Below, piece after piece: positions 12,901 through 23,751 of a stretch of DNA of 64,000 bases (the stretch's first letter is position 1; each line of letters opens with the position of its first letter). Made by a program: the position numbers and the translations under genes. Origin of the DNA: Gigaspora rosea (lineage: Eukaryota > Glomeromycota > Glomeromycetes > Diversisporales > Gigasporaceae); NCBI GenBank assembly GCA_003550325.1, contig QKWP01000049.1:447415-511414 (forward strand), given 5' to 3'. The notes under the pieces are model-generated. The model saw only the letters and a list, made by a program, of their open reading frames with translations. It was not told the DNA's origin and made no database searches.

Positions 12901-13317
12901 TCGCCTTATTTTTTCTTTGTTTGTCTTATTCCTTTTTTCAATTAATTTTATTATTAGCATTATAATCTATCATTATTATCCGTTTTAAAAAAATAAACAA
13001 ACCACAAATCTTAATAAACATGTACCCATTCCCATTGACCATATTTACAACTGATCATTCATAAAAATAGTTCAATTACTTTTACATTTATTTTTAGCAT
13101 ATTATTAAAAATAAAGCCTTACTCTCATTTTGAGCAATAAGAACAGTTAATATAAACAAATTTACAAAAGATAAAATTATTCCCTTTAAATAGTATTTAT
13201 ACAAATCATCACAGTATAGTACTAATAGAATTCTTTAAATGTGTTACATATTAAGTCAAGTGCCATTTAAAAATTGCAAGCGGGCGACGAAGTTGCCCGC
13301 CACATGTACATTGCTAG
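12901..13317. other. no gene; one short GC-rich hairpin
   Basis: A+T-rich sequence. The only structure noticed is GCGGGC/GCCCGC around 13,280-13,301 with a short loop, just outside the left edge of the segmental duplication. Confidence 0.5.
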
Positions 13318-13559
13318 TTTAATAGATAAAAGAGATATCAGTATTATCAGTGATATCGGTAATTTATGTATCAAAATCGCGATGGGAACGTTAGTAGCTT
13401 TAAAAGATAAAGTAGCGATATGACCCATAGTTCCGTCTAAGTAATTGAAAGTATATAATAAAAGCCTTGCGCCCTGGAAAAAAAAACATCCTTGGTGATA
13501 ATACAGTAATTAACTCGCTTCCCTTCAACTTTATACGCTCTCTATATTATAAAATTAAC

Positions 13560-14110
13560 TTCCCCGATCTACCGCTTAAGTGGCATAAGTGGTACGATTG
13601 TTCGTTGTAATTGCTTGTTCAAGTGATTGTACCGATACGCCGTCCGGTTGATTTTTTCAACGTACTGAGAAATACCGTGATTATTTTGTCCGACTCTACC
13701 GACGTACCGTGGATAGTTGTGGTTGATTGTTGTCCGGTTTTGATCCCAAGTGGTGGATTCCAATATTAAGGGCAAAGGAGTATAAGTGTTAAAGTGTTTG
13801 TGGTTATCAAAAAAAAACTCAGGAAGAATACGTACCTACGACAAAACTTCCAAATCTGCAAATCTAAACGCCTCTTTTCGAATCAGCCGATCGTAGGTTG
13901 CACAAGTACGGTGTTGTGAAGCGCCTGACTCGCCGTAATCTAGTGTCAGTATTTAAAAAATTGGTTTCAGGAGGTTGCCTCCGGACTATCACATAATCGT
14001 CCGAAGCACAACCTGGTGCACATTTTCGGATCACCAGAATTTCGCAGCTCACCTCCTCTGAAACACAAGTAATCACCACCCGAAGTCAAAATATTCAAAG
14101 AAGGAATAAT
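13560..14110. other. conserved block of unknown nature (also at 41.34-41.89 kb)
   Basis: Relatively G+C-rich for this window and well conserved in both duplicates. Frames stay open on both strands: minus 13,864-14,079 (71 residues) and, in copy B, plus 41,690-41,902 (70 residues). A short inverted pair brackets the centre (CCGGACTATCACATAATCGT against TTCGGACGATTATGTGATAG around 13,980-14,010). I recognise no family. It could be a gene fragment, a retroelement remnant or a repeat; I make no functional call. Confidence 0.35.
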
Positions 14111-14455
14111 TTTTTGTATAAATAAATGAATAAAGAGAACAAAAAGATGAAAAGAAACATTTATCCCAAAGAAGAAACAATTCCACCAATATCTAGACCA
14201 CTACAAAGAGAACTAAAAGAAATCTTTGAAAAATAAAATATGCCTACAGTAAAGTTAAAGGACATATAGTTAATAAATGCCAAAAAATAGAAGAGATCTT
14301 GAAAAAGAATTTTAATATGACAATTATATTCACTCGCTGGTAAGTTCATCATTTTTTTCACTTATAAGATCGTCTTAACATGTAAATATGAACCAATTCA
14401 AATAATTGTATATTGGTAGAAACAGCAAATAGGGTAAAAAATTTATATGTACAGT

Positions 14456-15075
14456 ACTAACATTGTTCTTTAAGATGAACATTTAAATCTGAATTTTCAT
14501 ATGTATTAACAGAAGAAACAGAATCATTATAGTGCAAACAAGTATTATGTTGCCTTGTTCTTTGATTATCGATGGAATTTGTTACGAAATCATCAGTTTC
14601 TTCTGATAAATTCTCAAGTTCGTTTAAATTTCATTCTGTTTTGTCGATAATTCTCTCACTTCGATTATGTGAAATTTCTATTATGATAGCCTTATCGGGA
14701 AGTCCATTAAATGGAAAAACCGCACTTTTAAGTTCCCAAAATAATGCGCCTAGGCTATAAATATCGGATCTCTGGTCGCGCTTAACACTTTTTTACATCT
14801 GGAGAAAGCATTATGATTCGATATATGCAGGAAAACCTCCTATATCCGAGTTTAAAGCTGTTGTATCATTTAATTATTTTGATATTCCAAAGTCAGTATT
14901 TAAAGTCCTGCCGCCATCAATTAAAATGTTCTTTGAATTCTATAATACAAATAAAACCTCATTAATTCAAATTCGGATAAAAAACCAGAGGATTTCTAAA
15001 CTTACCAAATCTCGATGAATAACATTTTTATCGTCAGTCCAAGAGAGATATCTTTTGCAATTTAGATAAGTTCAG
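14456..15075 (-). pseudogene. protein kinase pseudogene, catalytic half (copy A)
   Basis: Minus-strand sequence reads as the C-lobe of an AMF-type kinase. The first exon ends with 'DDKNVIHRDL' at a GTAAGT donor (exon end 15,006), followed by an intron at 14,940-15,005. The second exon (14,456-14,939) reads 'NSKNILIDGGRTLNTDFGIS', then 'DQRSDIYSLGALFWELKS', and a tail ending 'LNVHLKEQC' before TAG. The HRD and DFG motifs are intact. There is an in-frame stop shortly after DFGISK, another in the activation segment, and further breaks upstream of HRDL, so no full kinase can be made. No N-lobe is seen upstream. The family (expanded AMF tyrosine-kinase-like kinases) is a judgement from motif style. 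Confidence 0.8.
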
Positions 15076-15161
15076 TCCATCGATGCCTTCATTATGTTTT
15101 TTTTTTTTGGTAATTAATCAAGTAAGTTACCATTGGTAACAAGTTGTAACCAGGGATGCAC

Positions 15162-15383
15162 CAGTCCTGCAAAAGACCAGTCTTTATAATTGGACCGAGA
15201 CTGGACTGGTCGAACCGGTCCCTTGACTAAAATGTTACGTAGATCACAGGAGGATCATGTGATGTTTGTTTACATTTTTTTACTTAATCTTATGAGGACG
15301 GTTTTTGAAAGACTAGGACGTAAATACTATCGGCTATATAATCGGTCCTCATAGGACCTGAACGAACCGGACCAAACCGGTGC
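15162..15383. mobile_element. hAT-type MITE, copy in duplication A
   Basis: Starts CAGGGATGCACCAGTCC after GTTGTAAC and contains GACCGGTC-like palindromic blocks. The right end has lost its last bases relative to the copy at 51,960-52,207, which ends GGTGCATCCCTA. It is present in both duplicates, so it predates the duplication. Confidence 0.8.
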
Positions 15384-15590
15384 GCTGTAACACCTGCATA
15401 AAATTTCCTTTTGGGTTTCATTATTATTCTTATATGGGCGAAAATCTCCAATTTTAGTATGAATAAAATTTGAGCCAATCATCATCTATGTGATATTGCA
15501 TGATTATTGAGAATAAAAGCGATTATTTAATCAAAAATTATACGAATTACTTGTAAATTGCTTATGAATTTTTGTATGTATATGTTGTAA

Positions 15591-15922
15591 GATCACGCAA
15601 ATTGATTTTTCGTTTTGCATTACATGGAATTTGGAAACTTGGGTCGGTCAATCAGAGGGATTTTTTTTTTTAGTTTACTGTAAATTAAGTTAATTTTTCA
15701 TTTTGCACAACAAGGAATCAAAAAATTGGGTCGGCAGTTATATTTTTTCCGTTAGTCCTATCAGACAATTACGGCAAATTAAGGTCACCATCGGGTGATA
15801 CCGGATGAGAATGCCAAAAATCGAATAATTGGCACAATTGGGGTCTAAAAATAAAAATAAAACAAATTGAAAAAATGGGTCGGCGGGTAATGCAAAACGA
15901 AAAATCAATTTGCGTGGCCTAG
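15591..15922. mobile_element. TA-flanked MITE with ~30-bp inverted ends
   Basis: The left end CACGCAAATTGATTTTTCG continues TTTTGCATTAC, and the right end is its complement (GTAATGCAAAACGAAAAATC, then AATTTGCGTGGCC). TA lies next to each end, as expected for Tc1/mariner-type insertion. The family recurs at 52,585-52,943, 54,500-54,716, in part at 17,925-18,062, and as an end fragment near 60-105. Noncoding. Confidence 0.8.
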
Positions 15923-16796
15923 GAGAATAAATGCAATACTGATTAAAAAGTAACACGTTAATTCATCAAAAGAAAAACACATTTATATAATTATAAATGT
16001 TAAGAGGTTGCAATTTAATTAATTACGATAAACTTGGTACCTTGACTGTACAATTTTTCAAAATTTAAGCTCTATATTTAATTTTCCACATCGGACCCTT
16101 ATATGTAATTATTTTATTTTTTAGATCTTATATGTAATTTCCCCTAAAAATATACGTTAAATCCAATTTGGAAAAATCAATAAATTCCATTACCCTACAC
16201 CTCTGATTTGACAACTAAGAGCGTTAAAACAAAGCATAACTTGTATTTTGTGTGCGTTAAATATATTTTGTGCTGATATATGACATAACTTAGATTAATT
16301 GTGAATCAAACAATTATGAATCTTAGTACAATGTGCACATGTTATGCTAATTTCTTTATGCAGTGCGTTATTCTGAATACAGGCTCAAAAAAAAATCAAA
16401 TTTACTTACGTAAGATTTACTCTGAAGTCATGTATGTGAGTTATTTCGTTATTAAGCTTTTAACTTTATAAAATTCAGGTCTACCGAATAATTGATTGTA
16501 GAGCAATTAATTGCAATAATTGAACTCTTAATCAATTAATTGCAATTTTTGCTATAATTGTAAAACGATAATTTATTGTAATAATGTATTTGAATAAGAT
16601 CAACTTTTTTTAGTTATAACTAAAAAATTAATGTTAATATAATTCAATATAATAAGCATTAAAAAATTTTTGAGAAAGTTAATAATTTAAATTAAGCTCT
16701 TTTGAGAACATAAATTTAAATTCGAATTTTAAACATTGATATCATACTAAGTAACAAAATGACGAATAAGATAAATATTGGGACAGATCTATAATT

Positions 16797-16922
16797 CTAA
16801 GCCTTTGCGAGAACACTAGAAGCCTCACAATATGCGTATGCTTCAGCCATATCTGATATAACATTTCCGTTACTACCAATCGTTTGCTTTGCGTGTCCCA
16901 TATAAACAATAATATGTAGCAT
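16797..16922 (-). pseudogene. short conserved ORF, possible 3' exon of the tectonin-like gene
   Basis: A 41-residue frame ending TAG contains 'GHAKQTIGSNGNVISDMAEA'. The same frame is kept in copy B (about 54,095-54,201), where the stop region is deleted. It lies downstream of, and on the same strand as, the tectonin-like fragments, so it may be the gene's last exon. I do not recognise the peptide and cannot place the splice acceptor. Confidence 0.4.
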
Positions 16923-17044
16923 TGAATTTCTTTGTTTGTTTTATCTTTGTTACTAATTAGTAATAGTTACAGAGAATCTATAAAAAAAAATAAATTTCAT
17001 TTACTATAACTAAAGTAGTCAAATAAATTGAAATTTTTCACATA

Positions 17045-17866
17045 AAAGTAGCTCCATCAAATCCTCCATCATGACGAGTAAAATCTGGTCATTCTTGTTG
17101 ACATCCCATCAACACTAATTGCGACATATTTTAGAAAGCATTGATTTAAACAATGATCCTCGACGATATTTGAAATTTTCATAAGCAGAATTCGTTCTAA
17201 CAATATAAGAAACGAAATTAGTATAAATCGGGCTAAGATTGCCAGGGATTATCTCATTACATATGAAAAAATTAAATTATGTTGAAGGCCTCAAAAAGAT
17301 ATTTATTTATTTCATACAGGCAGCACCGTTCCATCTAAAGATATCGTCATTACTATAGACATCCCATACTGTCCCATCAGCAGCCACAGTTGCTTTTTTT
17401 AAGTTCCTGGAACTGATTTAAGAATGAATTTATGAGTAAAATTGAATAAAGATCACAATATCTTATCTTAAATATATTTTCTAACCATTAGTCAACCACC
17501 GTCAACATCTCCGTTAGTTCTGTAAAAAATTTGATTCTGACGATTTGACACCCTAAACAGGATTTTTGTTCACAAATGAAAAATGGATTGATAAATATCA
17601 ATACTAACAGCTAAGAAATCAAAAAATTTAACGCAAAGGCCATAAATACCAGATATTTTTAATAAGGAGCAGTTGCTATTACCATTTTAAATCGAAGAAA
17701 AGTTATTATTGAAAGTAGTAATATCAATACAGCAATAAATTACATAACATTATCATGTATCATTAACACGAGCACAGATTTTATCATTCCCGTTGACACA
17801 TTTACTGCTTTCCCGTCGATTGGACGCCAATTTCCACCATAGTATATCAAATCTATTCAAAATATA
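17045..17866 (-). pseudogene. tectonin beta-propeller repeat pseudogene
   Basis: Minus-strand exon-like pieces carry tectonin-repeat motifs in order: 'YYGGNWRPIDGKAVNVSTG' (about 17,798-17,855) with 'NDKICARVNDT' in the next frame; 'NQIFYRTNGDVDGGW' (about 17,494-17,540); 'ATVAADGTVWDVYSNDDIFR' continuing WNGAA (about 17,312-17,393); and 'DVNKNDQI' then 'HDGGFDGATFM' (about 17,045-17,110). The patterns 'DGTVWxVxSNDxIFRWNG' and 'W.PIDGKAVNVS' are those of tectonin repeats, six-bladed propeller lectin-like domains that bind glycans or lipopolysaccharide in other organisms. Pieces lie in different frames, with stops and probable introns between them, so this is a decayed gene. Copy B of the duplication has lost all of it. 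Confidence 0.65.
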
Positions 17867-17924
17867 TAAAGGCCTTTACAACTTTACATATTACGTAATA
17901 CAGAAAGAGATAATTAAAAAATTA

Positions 17925-18062
17925 ACCTTGTATAAACTTAAACTAAACTTAATGTGAACATTATTCTATTTGCAGTAAATTTAAAAAAAAAATTCCGTCC
18001 GTCCGTCCCGAATTTTGAAATCCATGCAATGCAAAACGAAAAAATCAACTTTGCGTGGCTTA
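17925..18062. mobile_element. half of a TA-type MITE, inverted relative to 54.5 kb
   Basis: The stretch from 'AACCTTGTATAAACTT' to 'AATCAACTTTGCGTGG' is the reverse complement of about 54,503-54,637. Only one inverted end is present here. The CCGT tandem ('CCGTCCGTCCGTCCC') lies inside. Confidence 0.7.
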
Positions 18063-18139
18063 TATTCTGGTAGGCTTTTTTATATTTCCAACTACATTAA
18101 TAATATTATGCCACTTATTTGTATTATCTAAGTTATAAC

Positions 18140-18834
18140 TAGCGTTTAAAATTCAAATTTCATTTTTACATTCTCAAAAATTTATTAAACTTCTTTATAT
18201 TTTTAATGTTCTCTATATGTAATGTAAATTTTAAAAATTTCCGAACTTTTTTGTAGCAAATTGTATTAAATTTCTAAATTACCAATTACCAATTCCCAAG
18301 ATTTCATTTATACACATATATATATTTTGCAGCCGTTTTCAAAATTTGTGGAAAGATGCAGATAACTATACCATGAAGAATTACTAGATTTCTTGGGATT
18401 TCAAGGTCCACTCTAATCGGATTTTTAGTTTTTACTAAGGAATTTCCACATTTTTTGACTCCCACATGGGTATATAGAAATCGCTTTTCACATCTATTTA
18501 AAAATAGCTGTAAACTCTTAGCGCGTTGACTTAGGATTAAGATAAATACAATACTAATGTAGTTTCAAATTCTATTCAATTACAATTCATATTACTTATG
18601 CTACGTGCCTCACATACTTTTCTAATTTTTATATATTTCCTTATATTTTGATTTATAAGTTAGCAATGTCTTTAGTAAAACATTAAAATTGGCAGAGTAC
18701 TAATTGAAAAATTGCAAATACCCGTTAATAAAAGATAAAAATCGGGAATTTTAATATTAAATTTTAAAAATAATATTATGTTTAATATACTAGAGACAAT
18801 ACGAAAAATTAAGACTATTGAATTTTTAACACTG
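18140..18834. mobile_element. possible hAT-like element related to the 8.46-kb MITE
   Basis: The left end TAGCGTTTAAAATTCAAATT and right end GAATTTTTAACACTG resemble the CAGTGTTTAAAATTCAA ends of the MITE at 8,461-8,685. The flanking 8-mers (GTTATAAC, TGCATGTA) do not match, so the boundaries are uncertain. Confidence 0.35.
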
Positions 18835-19349
18835 TGCATGTATTACGCAATTGTTTCAAGCAATTTCATATGATTGTGATTCTACGTATCAATCTATCTT
18901 ACACCTCTCAGAACTAATATTTTCTTATCTATTACCAAATTCATACATACTCCGGTATTATCGTTTTGCATCAAGAAAATAACTGCTTACCAATGCTTGC
19001 TAATAATAAATCAAATTATGCGATCTAAATACCTTCTTGATGTATAAATTTAAAATTTCGATGTACTTATTGATATTTTCGTTTTAAATAAATATATGAC
19101 CTTATTTTTGCAGTTGTAACCGTTTTTTTTAATAAAGAGGAATCTATGTATGACATTCATCCAAGAATGAAAAGTTCCTTTGAACAAAATTTAACCATTT
19201 GAAAAAAGGTGTAACTTCAAATTCTCAAAAAATTTCTAGTACAATTACTAAAAAAAATTTTAAAAAAATGGGAATAATAAATTTTTTGTTAAAAAAAAAA
19301 TTCCTATTCAAAAGTTTAACGCGAAATACAATAAAAAAATTCATTAAAA

Positions 19350-19670
19350 ATGGCAAAGCGTATCCCCAAATCCAACAAAGCATCCTTTGAAAGTTATTTT
19401 ATTTACGAAAATGACAAAAATGATAAAAATTATACTTTTCAAGAATATACTGTATACAACATATATCACGGAATCTTCACTGCAACATACACAACCAATG
19501 ACAAAAAAATTTTTATTGATGCTTATTTTGATTATATCCGAAAAAATTTAAAAAGTAGCAGAACCAAGTTATCAGAAGTAAGTAGCACATTATCTCCAAA
19601 AATAAGTAACCACTACATCAGAAAATTTTTAAACTGGTTGGTAATCGATTGGCACTATAGTTCGTGGTAG
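19350..19670 (+). CDS. hypothetical protein, 106 residues
   Basis: An open frame from ATG to TAG with 'SFESYFIYENDKNDKNYTFQ' near the N-terminus and a basic stretch (IRKNLKSSRTKL) in the middle. It is Lys/Asn/Tyr-rich, as expected of any frame in this A+T-rich DNA. A frame directly upstream (19,199-19,390) is also open and Lys-rich. It lies in the part of copy A with no counterpart in copy B. No domain is recognised and it may be spurious. Confidence 0.3.
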   Translation: MAKRIPKSNKASFESYFIYENDKNDKNYTFQEYTVYNIYHGIFTATYTTNDKKIFIDAYFDYIRKNLKSSRTKLSEVSSTLSPKISNHYIRKFLNWLVIDWHYSSW

Positions 19671-19688
19671 AATTAATTTTACAAATTA

Positions 19689-19770
19689 CTACGGTTACGG
19701 CATTGCCGTATTTTTTGCCGTAATTGCTGTGAGCCGTAATGCCATAATGCCGTAATGCTGTAATGCAGAA
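19689..19770. repeat. CCGTAATG-type minisatellite patch
   Basis: Repeated CCGTAATGCC, TGCCGTAAT and variants. The complementary motif (GGCATTACG) is repeated at 54,961-55,035 in copy B. Probably the variable interior of a small transposon family. Confidence 0.6.
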
Positions 19771-20167
19771 ATACTAACTTCTATTATATTGTTTGTTAAA
19801 ATGCTGTACTGCATTATGATTTCATTTAAATAATATACTATTAAATATCTTTTCGAATTTGATTCCGTCGCCTTCATTGATTTAGTACACGTAATGACTA
19901 TGAAAAAAGGGGTTTGTAGTATAGGTTTTATTTTGACTTGCCGTAATTCAGTAATTCTACCACCAACTATAATTGGAACCCAGCGATTTAGGTGACAATC
20001 GATTGCAGGATAATTAAATCTATTGTAATCGATTGGCAACAAGATGATGATTAGAAACGCTTAATTCACAATCGATTAGCAACAAGTCTATCAATTATTA
20101 TCAATTTTTCTTAATCGATAGCAATCGCCTAGTATATTGCTGTACTAATAAAAGAATTCTATACAGA

Positions 20168-21350
20168 ATGAAAAACAAATAACGGCTGTGTATTTTGAAC
20201 TGTTGAGTGAAGTATCCACCAACTTCAAAAAAAACACATCAACTATCATTATTGTTAGTTGAATCTTGCAAAAAATTCGGATGGGTCGAATTTGATCCTT
20301 CTAATGATGTGAAGACCATTGCTGCGAACCAAAGTATTCAAAGTGTATGTAAATAAAACCAATTATTTTTATTTATGTTGATAATGGTTTAAATTATTTA
20401 CATATTTATCTTAATAGTAGTCCTCAAATGAAAATAAATTATTCTCTGCCATTGGGGATTACATTTCTAAAGGCACAGAAGAGGAATTATTAATTGATGA
20501 TCCTCTTTATTCAGGGATCATTGATACTGAAAATATTGAGACTCAAAAACCAAGGTTGTTGCAGACAATTCAAAAGTTAGATGAATGGAATAAGGTAAAA
20601 ACAATCAGCATACCCAAAAAAGAAATGCTGATTAGTCTGCTAACAATTAAGTCTTGGGTTGAAGAGAGTGAAGATGAAGTAGAAAAGTGTAGCAAATAAA
20701 TAATTTGTGACCTCAAGCGAATATGGGATAACAAATATTATCAAGAACAATCTGTTCTTATCAATAAAGCTACATTTACCCACGATATCCTGTCATCTTT
20801 ACTCAATTTTATTTCTCCTGGTCATTTTAAGCGATGGGACCAAGCCCAAAGTATCTTAGCAAAAGATCGAGGAGCACAAAAATTCAGGGATACGATTGGA
20901 ACTATTACCAGGGATGGAAGCCAATTGAAATCCTTTTTGTAGAAGTCTCATATGGTCCATTCCACCCTGATCCTGAACTCCTTATAAGCGAAGATAATAT
21001 CAAATTGGGTAAACTGGGTAAAGACTCAATTGATAGAATAGGAAAACTCTTAAATACAGATGAAATTCCTATTATATTAATTTATTTTTTTCAAGATGAA
21101 ATTTCTTTTTATCTGATGGATAAGGAATTTTTCACCTGCATATAGAAAAATACCAATTGACCATATTCGAATTCCTTTATTTAAATGTTCTTATAGCACT
21201 TTACGCAATTTATTTTTGCAATTATAGGAAATCCATACATATCTTTCTTATATTTTTCAATGCATTCATTCTTCAAATGAAGGTGAAACCACTCTTATAC
21301 CTCAGGGTACAAAAACATTTACTTCTCCTATAAGGAATAAAGATCAACAT
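20168..21350 (+). pseudogene. AMF-family nuclease-like pseudogene (copy A)
   Basis: Reads 'EKQITAVYFELLSEVSTNFK', then (shifted frame) 'SLLLVESCKKFGWVEFDPSN', an intron at about 20,345-20,420, 'NENKLFSAIGDYISKGTEEE', 'RIWDNKYYQEQSVLINKATF', 'HFKRWDQAQSILAKDR', and 'LFVEVSYGPFHPDPEL', then 'KLGKLGKDSIDRIGKLLN'. The DRR/D...ExS arrangement resembles the PD-(D/E)XK-like proteins that are abundant in Rhizophagus, but that fold is inference. Downstream, 'FQDEISFYLMDK' and 'YRKIPIDHIRIPLFKCSYST' continue the family to about 21,350. Several frame breaks and a stop at about 20,699 make it a pseudogene. Its copy is at 57.19-58.17 kb. Confidence 0.65.
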
Positions 21351-21563
21351 AAGATATATATTTATTATAATAAAATTGTTATATAATAATACTGTTAAAA
21401 TTTTAATGAAATAGAATATACTCTAATATAACACACTTTTCAATATCACATATTGTTTTAAATTGTAATTGGGAGATTTGCTTGAAAATTTGAAGAATAT
21501 AGATCATATATTTGAGTTTTTAATTACTTGTGATAAAATTGAAATTAAGTATTTTTTGATTAA

Positions 21564-22573
21564 GGGTGTGGCGACTTAGGGAAGTTGCTAAGTTGTCACC
21601 CCCAAGCGGCAGGTTGCGAGTTCAAATCCCATCGGCGACGTTTTGAAAATAGACCTGTGTTCAGTAACCTGTTTCTCTCGATCAGTTGGGTATATAACCT
21701 GTAGTCTTGGTTCCACCATCTAGAATGGGAGCTTTTGGGCGTAAGTGCAATATTACACTATCAAATTCAAGAAACCAGAGAAATTAGAAACCTGTTTTGC
21801 AAGTCCCAAGTAAGGAGGTAGAATTTGATTTTTGACAGTGCTACCAAAAGAAGGTTGGTACCAGGGTCAGAACGAACCTTATAAGGGCAGTGTGAAACTG
21901 TAGCGGTTCAAGGTAACCCCTGACTGCAAGTGTCAGTTAACACTGTGGTGCCCAGTTTTTGAAGACCGCTGGGGTTTAGGATTGGATCACATATCCTGGT
22001 CCAGTGTTGTCACTTGGACGTTTTTTGAACATTTTGGACATTTTTTCAAATTAAAATTACTTAAATTTTATTAAGATAATCTATTTTAATTTTTTTACTA
22101 ATGAGTCCAGCACCTAAAAAAATATATAATTATATATATTTTTTAAATTACTTTATTGATTAGTTAAACATAGGACATAGGCTTGGACAATTTTGGACAA
22201 TCTTGGATATTGGACAAAAAACATAGCATGGACATGTCCAAGTGACAATACTACCCTGGTTGGCTGGCAATTTCTACGTAGATAAAGTAGCCCTAAGGCT
22301 GAAGGCTATTGAGAATAACTCCTGAACAACTTTAAATAGTTTGGTTGATGGGTAAAAGTGATAGGTGGAGCATTGATTAGAGTAGTTTAAATAGGCAGGT
22401 CCCATATGGTCTGCAGGTATGGCAGCTAGTGTAGAACCCTTGGGCGAACTACTTAAATTAGGCACCAAAAGTGCATGTGTGGCTAGTTGTACACTTGTCA
22501 ATGTAACAAATATCATTAATATTCAATAAAAACCTATGGCCAATATAGATGGCCATTAAACTCTAAAAAAAAA
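21564..22573 (+). mobile_element. tRNA-headed SINE with A-tail and 17-bp target duplication
   Basis: Starts GGGTGTGGCGACTTAGGG (box-A-like), with a box-B-like GAGTTCAAATCCC at about 21,619-21,631, consistent with an internal pol III promoter from a tRNA. It ends with AATAAAAACC, a perfect 7-bp hairpin ATGGCCA/TGGCCAT and an A-tract. Flanks AAGTATTTTTTGATTAA (21,547-21,563) and the same with one extra T (22,574-22,591) are target duplications. Without the nested MITE the element is about 750 bp, long for a SINE. A second, inverted copy is at 29,818-31,124. It has no protein-coding capacity. Confidence 0.8.
22002..22253. mobile_element. hAT-type MITE inside the SINE
   Basis: Ends CAGTGTTGTCACTTGGAC and the inverted GTCCAAGTGACAATACTA. 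Flanks TCCTGGTC (21,994-22,001) and CCCTGGTT (22,254-22,261) share 6 of 8 bases. Subterminal GGACATT and GGACAA repeats are present. 252 bp, noncoding. Confidence 0.75.
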
Positions 22574-22591
22574 AAGTATTTTTTTGATTAA

Positions 22592-23639
22592 AACAAATAA
22601 GATTGCATTTTGCAACTATTATTAGAGTTAAAGCAGTGCATAGATTCATTCAAAAATCCATTGAATTATCTTTTATTTGTACTGAATAATAGATATACAT
22701 TTTCAAATAGTTGTATATCTGTTTAACTATTCAATGCCTTGATTAATATTAATAACAATGTGTTATGCTTATTAACAGTGATAAATAATAAATGAAATAA
22801 ATATTATATATGTAATATATAACTATTATCTTGACTATATAACTTTTCTTATACAGTATATCTTTGTTTATAAAAATATATATCTTGAGCATAGAAATTT
22901 TTTTATATCTTTTTATAATAATGGATAATGAAAATTATTACTCTTTAGTAAAATCTTAGGTGAAGCTTTATTTGCAATACATTTGATAGATAATATTTAA
23001 TAAAAAAATAAGAACTTCCAAAAAGTGAGATTAAATATAGGCCTATTTCACGATTATATCTACTATATTGAGGTATTAAATGCATTATATAAATGCATAA
23101 AAATCAATTAGTAAAGATAAATAGCTACGCAATACAGTCATACAAAACCAAAAATAGAAAAATTAGGATTGTTCTCTAGATAAAGTATCAGCTATACCCG
23201 GGTGAATTTTATTACTCACAAAACTTTCAAAAGATTAGTCTAAAGACACATATTGTGTCTTACAATTAGTGATATGTCGCATATAGTACATTACACAAAA
23301 AATTTTTAGAATATTCTAGAACAAGTCATAAAACTATTCATATCTTAAATTTTCCCTTATGAAAACTGCCTTTTACTTTCTAAGCAAATTTATTCCTGCA
23401 AAATTTTGTATATAGATAGTTTATATATCATATGCGTACTATGTATTTCACATACTATAACTATACAACTACATGTACTTTATGTACCGTACGTACTGTA
23501 CACAAAAAAATTCAGAAATATATTCATAATAACTAATTTATATTTACAGTATATAATATTATTTGTTTCGCAATAAGTGCACTATTTATTTTACAACAAA
23601 TACTTTAAGTTTTGCGATACAATTTGCTAAATAATAATA
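22592..23639. other. no gene recognised
   Basis: A+T-rich intergenic DNA between the SINE and the LINE. No repeat array, RNA gene or convincing frame was seen. Confidence 0.6.
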
Positions 23640-23751
23640 TATATGAACATTTTTTTTTGAAATTTCCCTCAGCACGAACTGAGGGTTGCTATTGGCGATC
23701 TTTATTTATTAAAACTTTATTAATCTCTAAATACATATGAGGAATCTATAT

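Larger units (their letters stand above)
13318..21064 (+). repeat. segmental duplication, copy A (~7.7 kb)
   Basis: Matches 41,093-58,089 in the same orientation in colinear blocks: 13,318-17,000 with 41,093-54,286, 19,804-19,937 with 54,287-54,418, and 19,938-21,064 with 56,986-58,089. Copy A lacks the LINE and the Harbinger-like MITE of copy B and so acts as their empty site. 17,001-19,803 has no counterpart in B. Each copy carries the same kinase and nuclease-like pseudogenes, so the duplication was of already decaying or since-decayed host sequence. Confidence 0.9.

Noticed and set aside
13430-13600. TATAATAAA-like and leader-like sequence suggesting a retroelement terminus
   Set aside because: No matching second terminus or recognisable coding part; left as unknown duplicated sequence.
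19350-19670. HMG-box (mating-type-like) gene, common in AMF
   Set aside because: The 106-residue frame lacks the HMG-box core; kept only as hypothetical.
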